Counted from the first letter of the stretch, positions 42,768-52,284 are shown. The stretch is DNA of 64,000 bases from Desulfobulbus_C sp964551175 (GCA_964551175.1 CAZKBZ010000001.1:1-64000); one strand, 5' to 3'. Translations and numbers: made by a program. The notes: generated by a model from the letters alone, not told the origin.

Positions 42768-42855
42768 TTATAAGTTTGTGTCGGGCTGTTTTCCTTTTGT
42801 TTCGGAATGATGTTCAGCCGTTCCTTTTGAAATATGCTCTAATCAGGAGTTTTTC

Positions 42856-44160
42856 ATGGCCAGTGTGGTAGTGGTCGGCACCCAGTGGGGTGACGAGGGT
42901 AAGGGAAAGATTGTAGACCTGCTCACTAATTACGCAGACTGTATTGTCAGGTTCCAGGGTGGTAACAATGCCGGGCATACCCTGGTAGTGGATGGTAAGA
43001 AGTACGTCTTTCATATTATTCCCTCAGGCATTCTCTATGAAGATAAGTCCTGTATGATCGGCAACGGCGTGATTATTGATCCCGGTGTACTGCTGCAGGA
43101 GATGGAAGAGTTGAACGGCAAGGGTCTGCCCGTGACTCCTGAACGTCTGATGATCAGTGAAAATGCCCATCTGATCATGCCCTATCACCAGATGCTAGAT
43201 CATGCCCGTGAGGCTGCCTTGGCAAGTGGGAAAAAAATCGGCACTACCGGGCGCGGTATCGGCCCCTGTTACATGGACAAGGTCGGCCGGGTAGGGATTA
43301 AAGCCGGAGATCTTCTCGATCCTGAACAGTTTACGGAAAAGCTTAAGGCAAATATCGAGGAAAAAAATTTCTATCTGACAAAACAGTATGGTGCTGAAGC
43401 GGCCTCCTTTGACAATATCATGACCAAGTTCGAAGGGTTTGCCGAACAACTTGCTCCGTTTATCGGTAACGTTTCCATGGAACTGGATAAAGCCAGACGA
43501 AGCGGCAGAAACATTCTTTTCGAGGGCGCCCAGGGAACCCAGCTTGACATAGACCACGGTACCTATCCCTTTGTGACCTCTTCCAATACCATCGCCGGCA
43601 ATGCATGCATTGGTGCCGGTTTCGGTCCGGCTCATATAGATGAGGTTATTGGTATTCTGAAGGCATATACAACCCGGGTCGGGGAAGGCCCTTTTCCCAC
43701 TGAGCTCCCCGAAGGTGACAGGGTTGGCGATGAACTGCAGAAAAAAGGTGGGGAATTCGGCGCCACCACCGGACGCCGACGCCGTTGCGGCTGGCTGGAC
43801 ATGGTGGTTGCAAATGATGCTGTCCGCTTAAATGGTCTTACCGGTCTTGCCATTACCAAGCTGGATGTTCTGTCCGGGCAGTCAAAACTTCAAATCTGTC
43901 GACAGTATACAGTTGAGGGGAAATCCTTTGACTGCATGCCGGCAAATATCAGAATGACCGGACTGGCCAGGCCTGTTTACGAAGAGGTGAAAGGCTGGGA
44001 TGAAGAGATAACAGGGGTTCGGGACTATGCAGACCTGCCGCAGAAGGCCCGAGATTATGTGAAACGGATTGAAGATATTTCAGGAATTGCCCCGGTGATC
44101 ATTTCTGTGGGCCCGGATCGGGAAGAAACTCTGCTGCTGCGCAACCCTTTTGAAAAATAG
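42856..44160 (+). CDS. purA: Adenylosuccinate synthetase
   Basis: 434 residues, full length. It makes adenylosuccinate from IMP, aspartate and GTP in purine synthesis. GTQWGDEGKGKIVD (P-loop and catalytic Asp) at the N-terminus, NNAGHTLV, TTGRGIGPCY, the switch-like QGTQLDIDHGTYPFVTSSN and TGRRRRCGWLD are all present. AATCAGGAG precedes the ATG. Single-gene unit behind its own promoter. Confidence 0.98.
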   Translation: MASVVVVGTQWGDEGKGKIVDLLTNYADCIVRFQGGNNAGHTLVVDGKKYVFHIIPSGILYEDKSCMIGNGVIIDPGVLLQEMEELNGKGLPVTPERLMISENAHLIMPYHQMLDHAREAALASGKKIGTTGRGIGPCYMDKVGRVGIKAGDLLDPEQFTEKLKANIEEKNFYLTKQYGAEAASFDNIMTKFEGFAEQLAPFIGNVSMELDKARRSGRNILFEGAQGTQLDIDHGTYPFVTSSNTIAGNACIGAGFGPAHIDEVIGILKAYTTRVGEGPFPTELPEGDRVGDELQKKGGEFGATTGRRRRCGWLDMVVANDAVRLNGLTGLAITKLDVLSGQSKLQICRQYTVEGKSFDCMPANIRMTGLARPVYEEVKGWDEEITGVRDYADLPQKARDYVKRIEDISGIAPVIISVGPDREETLLLRNPFEK

Positions 44161-44326
44161 TTGAGAACAGGGGAAGAGAAAAGAGAGGGGAAAGGAACAG
44201 ACCGGTCAGCGTCCTTTTCCCTTTTCCCTTTTCTGTACTTTCCCCCTTGATTTTGCTGTGACTGTGTTCCATTGTATTACTGATACAGCCGCAGGTTATT
44301 TGTTTATTCTTTTAAGGAGGCCGTAA
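44161..44326. other. Spacer with purine/pyrimidine inverted tract
   Basis: After the purA stop comes a purine tract (about 44165-44199), then a 15-nt loop, then its near-complement of C/T (44213-44235, TCCTTTTCCC repeated). The two can fold on each other and may serve as a weak terminator for purA. It is one of several such homopurine spacers in the window. Confidence 0.5.
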
Positions 44327-44605
44327 ATGGCTCGTATTACTGTTGAAGATTGTCTCGCCCAGGTGGGTGATGATAATCGTTTTGCCCTGGTTCATCTTGC
44401 TGTTGAACGAATCCGGCAGCACAGGAAAGGAGAACCTTTTCTTGTGCAGGGGAAAAACAAGGAAATCGTTATGACCCTGCGTGAAATTTCCGCCGGAGAA
44501 GTGACCTTTGAAAATATCCTGGAACTGCCCAAACAGCGTCGGGCCAGGGAGGAAGCAGATCGGGAAGAGGCTGTACCGGCAGAAACAGAAGAAAATCAGG
44601 CATAG
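44327..44605 (+). CDS. rpoZ: RNA polymerase omega subunit
   Basis: 92 residues, MARITVEDCLAQVGDDNRFALVHLAVERIRQ, the usual omega N-terminus; the C-terminal tail is acidic. AAGGAGG sits 8 nt upstream. Omega helps assembly of RNA polymerase and forms part of a ppGpp site in proteobacteria. Followed 25 nt later by dnaJ. Confidence 0.92.
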   Translation: MARITVEDCLAQVGDDNRFALVHLAVERIRQHRKGEPFLVQGKNKEIVMTLREISAGEVTFENILELPKQRRAREEADREEAVPAETEENQA

Positions 44606-44630
44606 AAAATAAACAGGTCAATGAGCAGTC

Positions 44631-45767
44631 ATGAGCAGATGTTATTATGAGATTCTGAATGTATCACGGGATGCCGACGGAGATACAATAAAAAAATCGT
44701 ACCGCAAGCTGGCCATGAAATATCATCCTGATCGTAATCCGGGTGATACTGAGGCGGAAGCATGTTTTAAAGAGGCTGCTGAGGCTTATGAAGTTCTCAG
44801 TGATCAGCAGAAGCGGCAGATTTACGATACCTATGGTCATGAGGGGCTGAAAAATTCCGGTTATTCAGGTCCCCGGGATCCGGGTGATATTTTCTCCCAC
44901 ATCAATGAAATGTTCGGTGATCTGTTCGGCTTCGGGGGTCGATCCCGCAGGCGGGATCCGAATGCACCGGTGCAGGGCGATGATCTGCGTTATGATCTGG
45001 AGATTTCCTTTATGGACGCTGTCCATGGCGTTGAAAAGGAGGTTGAAATCACCAAACGTGAGACCTGCTGGACCTGTGAAGGTTCAGGAGCCCGTCCCGG
45101 GCATAAAGCCCAGACCTGTCCGACCTGTAATGGACGTGGCCAGGTTATCCGTTCCCAGGGATTCTTTCAGGTAAGTTCAACCTGTCCACAGTGTCATGGT
45201 TCCGGACAGGTTATATCCGAACCCTGTGCTGACTGTAACGGCCAGGGACTTGTAAACCGGAAAAAGACGGTCAAGTTGAAGATACCGGCCGGAGTTGACA
45301 CCGGCTCCCGCATGCGGTTGTCCGGCGAAGGGGAAGGAGGGCGTCGGGGTGGTCCTTCCGGTGATCTGTACGTTCTTATCCATGTTGCGGAGCATGAATT
45401 TTTTCTGCGTGACGGCCAGGTTATTTTTCTGCGTTTTCCTGTGCCCATGGTCAGGGCGGCTCTGGGTTGCGAGGTTGAGGTGCCTACCATCCATGGTTCT
45501 GCCAAGTTGAAAATTCCAGCAGGTACACAGGCCGGTGAACGCTTTACCCTGCGGGGAGAGGGTGTCCCCAGCCTGAGGGGAGGGGGACGAGGTGACATGA
45601 TTGTCGAAGTGCAGGTCCAGACCCCGACCAACCTTACGAAAAAACAGAAGGAATTGCTGCAGGAGTTTGACGATCAATATAATGAGGAAGAAGAAGGCTT
45701 TTTTTCACGACTGTTTCACGGTCATTTTAAAAAGCTGAAAAAAGAAAAAGAGAAGGAAAAGGTTTGA
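44631..45767 (+). CDS. dnaJ: Chaperone DnaJ
   Basis: 378 residues. J domain 1-70 with HPD at 32-34, a Gly/Phe-rich region about 75-115, four zinc-finger repeats (CWTCEGSG, CPTCNGRG, CPQCHGSG, CADCNGQG), and the C-terminal substrate domains. It is a co-chaperone stimulating DnaK. No dnaK or grpE nearby. The C-terminus is a Lys/Glu run (KKLKKEKEKEKV) encoded by a purine tract that continues into the spacer to about 45800. Confidence 0.97.
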   Translation: MSRCYYEILNVSRDADGDTIKKSYRKLAMKYHPDRNPGDTEAEACFKEAAEAYEVLSDQQKRQIYDTYGHEGLKNSGYSGPRDPGDIFSHINEMFGDLFGFGGRSRRRDPNAPVQGDDLRYDLEISFMDAVHGVEKEVEITKRETCWTCEGSGARPGHKAQTCPTCNGRGQVIRSQGFFQVSSTCPQCHGSGQVISEPCADCNGQGLVNRKKTVKLKIPAGVDTGSRMRLSGEGEGGRRGGPSGDLYVLIHVAEHEFFLRDGQVIFLRFPVPMVRAALGCEVEVPTIHGSAKLKIPAGTQAGERFTLRGEGVPSLRGGGRGDMIVEVQVQTPTNLTKKQKELLQEFDDQYNEEEEGFFSRLFHGHFKKLKKEKEKEKV

Positions 45768-45836
45768 TTCAGGAAACAGGGAAAGGAGAAAAGGGAAGAA
45801 GCTTGAGTGGTATTTTATCCTGATCCCTTGAATTTT

Positions 45837-46331
45837 ATGAGTACAGATAAACAATTTACCCATTTTGATGATGCCGGTAATGCCCGGATGGTCGATGTCA
45901 GCAGCAAGAATGAGACCGTACGTGTTGCCACGGCTCGGGGACGCATTTCCATGCTTCCTGTTGCTTACGAGATGGTGCGGGCCGGCACAATAAAAAAAGG
46001 TGATGTCCTGGGAGTGGCCAGGATTGCCGGTATCATGGCTGCCAAGAAAGTGGATTCACTGATTCCGTTATGTCACCCCCTGGCTATTACCAGGGCGGAT
46101 GTTTCCTTTTCCTATCATGATGACATCCATACCATCGGTATAGAGGCCACTGTCGGTATTACGGGCAGAACCGGTGTGGAAATGGAAGCATTGACAGCTG
46201 TTTCTGTTGCAGCCCTGACCATATATGATATGTGTAAGGCAGTGGATAAGGGGATGGAAATTTCCGCTATCCGCCTGGTTAAGAAAAGCGGCGGCAAGAG
46301 CGGCGATTATACCAGGAGTTCAGACAGGTAA
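45837..46331 (+). CDS. moaC: Cyclic pyranopterin monophosphate synthase accessory protein MoaC
   Basis: 164 residues from ATG 45837. FTHFDDAGNARMVDVSSK, AGIMAAKKVDSLIPLCHPL and GVEMEALTAVSVAALTIYDMCKAVDK are the MoaC signatures. It works with MoaA to form cPMP from GTP, the first step of molybdenum cofactor synthesis, needed for NapA in this window. A GTG at 45807 is an alternative start. No other mo-cofactor gene is visible. Confidence 0.95.
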   Translation: MSTDKQFTHFDDAGNARMVDVSSKNETVRVATARGRISMLPVAYEMVRAGTIKKGDVLGVARIAGIMAAKKVDSLIPLCHPLAITRADVSFSYHDDIHTIGIEATVGITGRTGVEMEALTAVSVAALTIYDMCKAVDKGMEISAIRLVKKSGGKSGDYTRSSDR

Positions 46332-46332
46332 G

Positions 46333-46355
46333 CATTTTAAGGAACCCTTAAAATG
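46333..46355 (+). terminator. Hairpin after moaC, possible terminator
   Basis: CATTTTAAGG and CCTTAAAATG with a 3-nt loop, directly after the moaC stop. The 10-bp stem is AT-rich and has no T run, so termination is uncertain. Confidence 0.45.
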
Positions 46356-46426
46356 AACAGTTCGTCAAATTAAAATTATTGATTGGAAACATTAACCGGC
46401 CTGCAGACCAATGACCGGAGTATATT

Positions 46427-46789
46427 ATGGACAGCAGACAACAGCAGAAATTCAGAGAGCAGCTTGAACAGATGAAAAGGGATGTCATTGCTGATGTCGA
46501 GCAGACACTTGCAGACATGACCAGCCAGAATGGCAACATCCCTGATCCCAATGATCGCGCCACCATGGAGTCGGACCGCAGTTTTGAGCTTCGTCTACGC
46601 AGCCGGGAACGAAAGTTATTGGATAAAATTGACGAGGCCATTGCCAGGATAGAAGAAGGGATCTATGGTATCTGTGATGAATGTGGCGAGGAAATCCGGA
46701 TAAAACGTCTTGAAGCGCGGCCGGTTGCCAAGTACTGCATAGCGTGCAAGACCAGACAGGAACAGCGGGAGAAAGCCCAGGGACGCTGA
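46427..46789 (+). CDS. DksA/TraR-family C4 zinc finger protein
   Basis: 120 residues. A helical hairpin (about 1-80) with an acidic DPNDRATMESD stretch at the tip region, then the C4 zinc finger CDECGEEI...CIACK. Such proteins enter the secondary channel of RNA polymerase and adjust rRNA and amino acid promoters together with ppGpp. Length and sequence fit DksA as found in Desulfobacterota. Ends 5 nt before galT. Confidence 0.9.
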   Translation: MDSRQQQKFREQLEQMKRDVIADVEQTLADMTSQNGNIPDPNDRATMESDRSFELRLRSRERKLLDKIDEAIARIEEGIYGICDECGEEIRIKRLEARPVAKYCIACKTRQEQREKAQGR

Positions 46790-46794
46790 CGGAT

Positions 46795-47796
46795 ATGCCT
46801 GAATTACGTAAGGATCCTATTCTTGGCCGCTGGATAATTATTGCCAGGGAGCGTGGAAAACGGCCGACTGATTTTGTAGTTGAAACGGCGAAAACCAAGG
46901 GTGGCTTCTGCCCTCTTTGTCCTGAGCACGAGAAGACAACTCCCAATGAAGTCCTGGTCTATGGACGTGAACCGTGGATGGGACCCAATTCTTCCAGCTG
47001 GAAGCTGCGGGTTGTGCCCAACAAGTATCCGGCACTGGTCATTGAAGGGGAACTTGACAAGCAGGCAGAAGGACTCTATGACCGAATGAACGGCATCGGT
47101 GCCCATGAAGTCGTTATCGAGAGCCCCAACCATGAGGATCAGTTTGCATATCTGGCCCATGACCAGATGATCCTCACTTTTCGGGCCTTCAGGGACCGTA
47201 TTCGTGACCTGTCCCGCGATGATCGGTTCTCCTATGTCATGGTATTTAAAAATTTCGGCAAACCGGCCGGTGCATCCCTTGAACACTCCCATTCCCAGCT
47301 GGTCGCCCTTCCCATTCTGCCCCGGATGGTGGTTGCCGAACTTGATGGTAGCCTGGCCTATTATAAATACAAGGATCGTTGTATTTTCTGTGATATTATT
47401 CGCCAGGAAATTCAGCAGGATGTACGGCTTGTGTGCGAAAACGACAAGTTCGTTACTCTGGCACCATTTGCGCCCCGGTCTCCATTTGAGATGTGGATTC
47501 TGCCGAGAAAGCATCATTCATCCTATATTAATCAGGACGAAGCATCCTTGTCCGCCCTGACGGATATTTTTTCTGAAACTCTCAGGCGTCTGGACAGTTG
47601 TATCCCGGGAGTGCCGTATAATTTTGTTCTGCATACCCAGCCGCTCAGGTCGGAGTCGCTCAACCATTATCACTGGCATTTTGAAATCGTTCCCAAGCTG
47701 ACCAGCATTGCCGGTTTTGAATGGGGATCAGGTTTTTATATCAATCCCATACCCCCTGAAGATACCTGTCGGTATCTGCGTGAAGTCGAGCTGTAG
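46795..47796 (+). CDS. galT: Galactose-1-phosphate uridylyltransferase (GalT family)
   Basis: 333 residues from ATG 46795. HIT-superfamily nucleotidyltransferase: zinc-site-like CPLCPEHE near the N-terminus, ASLEHSHSQLVALP with the catalytic His pair (HSH where HPH is usual), and CIFCDII later. It exchanges UMP between UDP-glucose and galactose-1-phosphate; related enzymes act on other sugar phosphates, so the substrate is not certain. Tightly follows the DksA-type gene. Confidence 0.9.
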   Translation: MPELRKDPILGRWIIIARERGKRPTDFVVETAKTKGGFCPLCPEHEKTTPNEVLVYGREPWMGPNSSSWKLRVVPNKYPALVIEGELDKQAEGLYDRMNGIGAHEVVIESPNHEDQFAYLAHDQMILTFRAFRDRIRDLSRDDRFSYVMVFKNFGKPAGASLEHSHSQLVALPILPRMVVAELDGSLAYYKYKDRCIFCDIIRQEIQQDVRLVCENDKFVTLAPFAPRSPFEMWILPRKHHSSYINQDEASLSALTDIFSETLRRLDSCIPGVPYNFVLHTQPLRSESLNHYHWHFEIVPKLTSIAGFEWGSGFYINPIPPEDTCRYLREVEL

Positions 47797-47806
47797 GAGG
47801 AATCCG

Positions 47807-48166
47807 GTGGAGGAAAAAAAGAAAATCCTGCTCGTTGATGATGAGGAAGGTATCCAGTTGTTATACCGGGAAGAATTTGAAGACGAGGGTTACCTGGTGG
47901 ACTCGGCGATGAATGGAGAGGAAGCACTGGAGAAATTCAAGGCCAGTCCGCCGGACCTGGTTATTCTGGATATCAATATGCCGGGCATGAACGGCATTGA
48001 GGTGTTGCGGCAGATGAAGGAGATGAATGCGGATCTGCCGGTCATTCTCAGTTCAGCCTATCAGGAGTACAAGGAGGATTTCGGTACCTGGGCTTCTGAA
48101 GAGTATATCGTTAAATCAGCAAACATGGATGAACTTAAACGTGCTGTCCATAAGTATCTTGACTGA
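47807..48166 (+). CDS. Single-domain response regulator (CheY-like)
   Basis: 119 residues from GTG 47807, supported by AGGAGG 6 nt upstream. KILLVDDEEGIQ, phospho-Asp 55 in VILDINMPG, the SSAY switch and a Lys in YIVKSAN. There is no output domain, so it either modulates a partner protein or takes part in a phosphorelay. Its kinase is not identifiable here. Begins 10 nt after galT. Confidence 0.88.
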   Translation: MEEKKKILLVDDEEGIQLLYREEFEDEGYLVDSAMNGEEALEKFKASPPDLVILDINMPGMNGIEVLRQMKEMNADLPVILSSAYQEYKEDFGTWASEEYIVKSANMDELKRAVHKYLD

Positions 48167-48235
48167 GCGGAAGACAGTCGACAGAGCTTTTTTGTTTGTT
48201 TCTGTCTCCTGTCCTCTGTCCTCTGTCTTCTGATA

Positions 48236-49015
48236 ATGAAAGATATCCAGAATCTGCACGACGATCGGCGCATCAATATCAGGAAGGTCGGTGTCAAGAC
48301 TATTTCCTATCCTATTACGGTCCTTGATCGTGAAAAGAAACTTCAGCAGACCGTGGCCACGGTCAACATGTATGTCAACCTGCCTCACAGGTTCAAGGGC
48401 ACCCATATGAGCCGTTTTGTCGAAATCCTGGACAGGTTCCACGGCGAATTCAATCTGCAGAAGTTTAATCTGATTTTAGAGGAGATGAAAGAGCGGCTCA
48501 ATGCCGAGGCCGCCCATCTCGAGATCGGTTTTCCCTATTTCATGGAGCATGTACCTGTTACCGGCTCCATTGGCATGGAACGGTACGAATGCCGGATGCA
48601 TGGCTGGCTGCAGGATGATAATGACCTGGTCATGGAAGTGGATGTTCCAATAACTCTGCCCGGATCGGAATGTTGTTCCGGCGACGGGCTGCCCAGATCC
48701 ATGGGACGCTGGGGGTATGTCCGGGTGGCTGTCAGGTTCAACGAGTTTATCTGGATTGAAGATGTCATCAGCCTGGTTCAGCAGGGAATTACCGGGAAAT
48801 CAAAGTGTTCGGATTCTGTTGAATCACTGTGCAGACAGGTCGGTAATGCGCTTGCCGAGACCCGGGCAATCGGCTGGTTCCGGGTTGTAGTTGAAAATAT
48901 TGCTGACGGTTACTCAACGTTTGCCTCGGTTGAATGTCCCCTGCAGTCCACGAACCCCGCAGGCAGTAAATCCACAGCATCACCTGCCGGAGTGTATAAT
49001 CCGGAAAATTCCTAA
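48236..49015 (+). CDS. folE2: GTP cyclohydrolase FolE2
   Basis: 259 residues, the FolE2/MptA type: NLHDDRRINIRKVGVKTISYPI, RFKGTHMSRFVEIL (active-site region), MEVDVPITLPGSECCS and SVESLCRQVGNALAETRA. It converts GTP to dihydroneopterin triphosphate, entering folate or related pterin synthesis, and works with metals other than zinc. The preceding spacer carries a pyrimidine run of CTGTCCTCT units. Confidence 0.92.
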   Translation: MKDIQNLHDDRRINIRKVGVKTISYPITVLDREKKLQQTVATVNMYVNLPHRFKGTHMSRFVEILDRFHGEFNLQKFNLILEEMKERLNAEAAHLEIGFPYFMEHVPVTGSIGMERYECRMHGWLQDDNDLVMEVDVPITLPGSECCSGDGLPRSMGRWGYVRVAVRFNEFIWIEDVISLVQQGITGKSKCSDSVESLCRQVGNALAETRAIGWFRVVVENIADGYSTFASVECPLQSTNPAGSKSTASPAGVYNPENS

Positions 49016-49034
49016 ACCCTAACCATTTGTTATA

Positions 49035-51107
49035 ATGGCACAATTACTTTTTGAAATTGGAACCGAAGAAATTCCTGCAGGCTATATTCAACCGGCACTT
49101 ACCTTCATGGAACAGGCTGCCCAGGTTCGCTTTGCCGAGCTTGGTCTCGGATTTGACCGGGTGCAGTCGGTGGGAACTCCGCGGCGCTTGACACTTGCAG
49201 TAGACGGCCTTCAGGAAAGCCAGCAGGACCGTCGCCAGGAACACATCGGACCTGCAAAAAAGGCGGCCTTTGACAAAGAGGGCAACCCGACAAAGGCAGC
49301 CGAGGGTTTTGCCCGTTCCAAGGGAGTTGCGATTGAAGATCTGCAGATCATTGAAACCGCAAAAGGTGAATACCTGCTGGCCGTTGAAGAGATCAAAGGG
49401 TTGGCAACAGGCACGTTGCTGCCTGAAATGCTTGAAGAACTGCTTCGTTCCATTCCATTTCCCAAGTCCATGCGCTGGGCTGATGGTTCCCTGAGTTTTG
49501 CCCGTCCTATTCAGTGGTTGCTGGCCCTGTATGACGGCAGGGTTGTAGATCTTACGGTTGAAAATGTGCAGGCGGGGAGTACGACACTGGGCCACAGGTT
49601 CATGGATCCGGATCCGGTACAGGTGCGGGACTATGAACATTACCTGGAACAGCTGGAGGAAAAGTCTGTTATTGCAGATCCGGTAGTGAGACGCAAGCTG
49701 GTTGTTGATGAGGTGAAGAAGGCTGTTTTGCAGCGTATAGGAGAGAGCGGCAAACCAGTACTTGATGAAGGACTCGTTGATACGGTCACCAACCTTGTGG
49801 AGATCCCCTGGGGTGTGTGCGGCTCTTTTGATGAAAAATTTCTGGCCCTGCCCGATGAGGCGCTGATCACCTCCATGCGTGAGCATCAGAAGTATTTCCC
49901 GGTTGTTGACGAGAATGGTGCACTGATGTCGGTTTTTGTGGCTGTGAACAATACGGATATCAAGGATAAAGAGCTTGCCGTCAGCGGACATGAGCGTGTT
50001 TTACGGGCACGCCTGGAAGATGGTCTTTTTTTCTTCAACGAGGACAAGAAAAAGAGTCTGGCCAGCCGCATGGATGATCTCTCTGGGATCATCTTTCAGC
50101 ATTCACTGGGTACAATGCTGGAAAAGAGTAAGCGTATTGCAGATCTTGCCTCTTACCTTGCCGAGCTTCTCGACCCTTCCCTGCAGAAGGATGCCCGGAG
50201 GGCGGCCAGGCTTGCCAAGGTGGATCTTCTCACCGAGATGGTGGGTGAGTTTCCCTCTCTACAGGGTATTATCGGCCGTGACTATGCGCTGCTTGACGGA
50301 GAGAAACCTTCCGTAGCTGCTGCCATCCATGAACATTACCTGCCGGTTCGTGCCGGAGGAGAACTGCCGGCTTCCCTGCTTGGAGCCATTGTCGGCCTGG
50401 CCGATCGCATGGACACCATGGCCGGCTGCTTTGCCATCGGTGAGCGACCCACCGGTAACAAGGATGCCTTTGGACAGCGTCGACTGGCCCTCGGGCTGAT
50501 CAATATAATCCGCAGTCAGAACCTCTCAATATCCCTTGTTGACCTTGCGCAGAAAGCGATCGAGGGCTACGCGGGACAGATTGAGCCGGAGGAGGACACG
50601 TTTGATCAGTTGATGGCTTTTATCCGCCACCGTTTTGAAAATGACCTGACCGCTGGCGGCATGAAGCAGGAGGTTGTAGAGGCTGCTACAGCAGTTGGTT
50701 TTGATGACCTTATCGATTGCCTGGCAAGGATAGAGGCCCTGGAGGCGATACGCAGCCGCGATGAATTTTCCGTGCTTGCAGGTTCCTTTAAGAGGATTCG
50801 AAATATAACCAGGGGAAATAGTGCAACAACGGTTGATCCCTCTCTCTTTGTCGAAGAAGCTGAAAAAGAGCTGTATGGTACCTTGACAGCTGTGAGCGAA
50901 AAGGTGCAGCCCATGATTGAGAGCCGTGATTACAGGAGTACCCTGCACAATATGCTGACAATGAAGGAACCTGTGGACCGTTTTTTTGATGATGTCATGG
51001 TCATGACAGAAGACGAAGCGGTACGTGCAAACCGATTAAACCTGCTCACTGCTCTTGGAGCCCTTGTCCGCAAGATCGGGGATATCTCCCGTATGCATGT
51101 GGAGTGA
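49035..51107 (+). CDS. glyS: Glycine-tRNA ligase beta subunit
   Basis: 690 residues, the usual length. MAQLLFEIGTEEIPAGYIQPAL at the N-terminus, FPKSMRWADGSLSFARPIQWLLAL, the HD-like region (LAKVDLLTEMVGEFPSLQGIIGRDYA) and a C-terminal anticodon-binding-like domain. It forms an alpha2-beta2 enzyme with GlyQ. glyQ is not next to it, unlike in many bacteria; it lies elsewhere in the genome. Confidence 0.97.
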   Translation: MAQLLFEIGTEEIPAGYIQPALTFMEQAAQVRFAELGLGFDRVQSVGTPRRLTLAVDGLQESQQDRRQEHIGPAKKAAFDKEGNPTKAAEGFARSKGVAIEDLQIIETAKGEYLLAVEEIKGLATGTLLPEMLEELLRSIPFPKSMRWADGSLSFARPIQWLLALYDGRVVDLTVENVQAGSTTLGHRFMDPDPVQVRDYEHYLEQLEEKSVIADPVVRRKLVVDEVKKAVLQRIGESGKPVLDEGLVDTVTNLVEIPWGVCGSFDEKFLALPDEALITSMREHQKYFPVVDENGALMSVFVAVNNTDIKDKELAVSGHERVLRARLEDGLFFFNEDKKKSLASRMDDLSGIIFQHSLGTMLEKSKRIADLASYLAELLDPSLQKDARRAARLAKVDLLTEMVGEFPSLQGIIGRDYALLDGEKPSVAAAIHEHYLPVRAGGELPASLLGAIVGLADRMDTMAGCFAIGERPTGNKDAFGQRRLALGLINIIRSQNLSISLVDLAQKAIEGYAGQIEPEEDTFDQLMAFIRHRFENDLTAGGMKQEVVEAATAVGFDDLIDCLARIEALEAIRSRDEFSVLAGSFKRIRNITRGNSATTVDPSLFVEEAEKELYGTLTAVSEKVQPMIESRDYRSTLHNMLTMKEPVDRFFDDVMVMTEDEAVRANRLNLLTALGALVRKIGDISRMHVE

Positions 51108-51140
51108 CGGTAAAGGCCAATAGGGAAGAGGAAAAAGGAA

Positions 51141-51181
51141 AAAGGTCAGGTGAGCCGCATGGCTTACCTGACCCTTTTTTT
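51141..51181 (+). terminator. Terminator between glyS and the small cytochrome gene
   Basis: GGTCAGGTGAGCC and GGCTTACCTGACC arms with a short loop; A run before and seven T residues after, so it can serve both convergent genes. Confidence 0.9.
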
Positions 51182-51199
51182 GTTCTTTTTTCAGAAGTT

Positions 51200-51619
51200 T
51201 TACTTTAAATCCTTTTTATGGCAGCCGGTGCATTTGGTTGGACCCGCATCCTTGCCGGCTTTTTTCAGTTCTTTATGACAGGCTTTGCAGCGGGCATGGG
51301 CTGCTTTTTTGAAGGTATCGAGCTTTTCATCGATCCCTGCCTTGGTGTTGTGACAGGACTCGCATTTCTCCTTCTTCTGGTTCTCCTTGTAAGGGACCGG
51401 TTTGCCGTCAGCACCTTTGGTATGGTGACAGGTCTCGCAGCCGAACATTTCCTGGTGCTGGGCATGGGGAAAGAAGGCACGTTTTTGCTTTTTTGCCGGA
51501 TCAATCGTGGATTTCAGTATAATTTCAGGCGGCCCTTTGTCCTCTGTTGCCTGACTGATACCTGCAAACAGTGCCAGGCTGAGCAGCAGTACACTCAGGA
51601 TAGAAAGGGATTCTTTCAT
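51200..51619 (-). CDS. Periplasmic cytochrome c3-family protein (four CXXCH), copy 1
   Basis: 139 residues from ATG 51619, with AAGGAGG upstream. A signal peptide covers about 1-24. AFFPHAQHQEMFGCETCH has the cytochrome c3-type distal His before the first heme; CXXCH motifs are CETCH, CESCH, CKACH and CTGCH. Low-potential multiheme carriers of this class shuttle electrons in the periplasm. It is a paralogue of the next gene upstream (51716-52156), with a hairpin between them. Confidence 0.87.
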   Translation of the reverse strand: MKESLSILSVLLLSLALFAGISQATEDKGPPEIILKSTIDPAKKQKRAFFPHAQHQEMFGCETCHHTKGADGKPVPYKENQKKEKCESCHNTKAGIDEKLDTFKKAAHARCKACHKELKKAGKDAGPTKCTGCHKKDLK

Positions 51620-51655
51620 GGTTACTACCTCCTTGGGTAATTTGTAAAAATAAGA

Positions 51656-51692
51656 CAAAAAAAGGCTGCCCCCCTGGGACAGCCTTTTTTTG
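51656..51692 (-). terminator. Terminator between the paralogous cytochrome genes
   Basis: AAAAGGCTG and CAGCCTTTT arms around a C/G-rich loop, with T runs on both sides. Probably attenuates read-through from 51716-52156 into 51200-51619. Confidence 0.8.
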
Positions 51693-51715
51693 TTCAAAAT
51701 GTTGAGGGGTTGCAG

Positions 51716-52156
51716 TTATTTTTTCTTGGGATGGCAGGTTGAACATTTTTTCAGATCTTTTTTTGCTGCATCTTTTTTGGCCTCTTCCTTGTGGCATGCC
51801 AGGCAGTTGCCATGACCGGCACCCTTCATAGTGTCGAGTTTCAGAGGCTTTTTGCCGCCAACATCAACAGTTTTGCCTGCCATTTTATCTGCATTATGGC
51901 AGGTGGCACATTTTTCGATCTTCTGACCCTCTGCGTAGGGAGCCTGTTTACCGTCAGCCATACCATGATGACACTCAGCGCATTTCAGTGTTTCCTGGTG
52001 CTTGGCATGAGGAAACTGAGCCGGTTTCGGTTTTTTTGCATCACCTTTTAGTGTAATCTCTGCCGGACCCTTATCAACTTCGGCAAGACTTATACCGGCA
52101 AGACCCAGTGAACACAGGAAAGCAAGCGCTACACCACAGATTAAAGCCTTTTTCAT
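51716..52156 (-). CDS. Periplasmic cytochrome c3-family protein (four CXXCH), copy 2
   Basis: 146 residues from ATG 52156, with AAGGAGGAG upstream. Signal peptide MKKALICGVALAFLCSLGLAGISLA. CXXCH motifs: CAECH, CATCH, CLACH, CSTCH, and the PAQFPHAKHQETLKC segment shared with copy 1. Lys-rich, as c3-type cytochromes often are. It has a near-consensus promoter, so it is probably abundant. Confidence 0.88.
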   Translation of the reverse strand: MKKALICGVALAFLCSLGLAGISLAEVDKGPAEITLKGDAKKPKPAQFPHAKHQETLKCAECHHGMADGKQAPYAEGQKIEKCATCHNADKMAGKTVDVGGKKPLKLDTMKGAGHGNCLACHKEEAKKDAAKKDLKKCSTCHPKKK

Positions 52157-52218
52157 TTTGCTACTCCTCCTTCTTGAAATTAAAGAACTTTTTTGTGAAT
52201 CAATATTCATTGCTGTGT

Positions 52219-52247
52219 TATATAATGCGTAGATCTCATCTTGTCAA
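52219..52247 (-). promoter_or_regulatory. Near-consensus sigma-70-type promoter of the cytochrome c3 pair
   Basis: On the minus strand TTGACA (52247-52242), a 17-bp spacer and TATATA (52224-52219). The start near 52212 gives a leader of about 56 nt. Confidence 0.85.
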
Positions 52248-52284
52248 GAAGGCAGCAGTTTCCAGGTATTTTTCCACAAAGCAA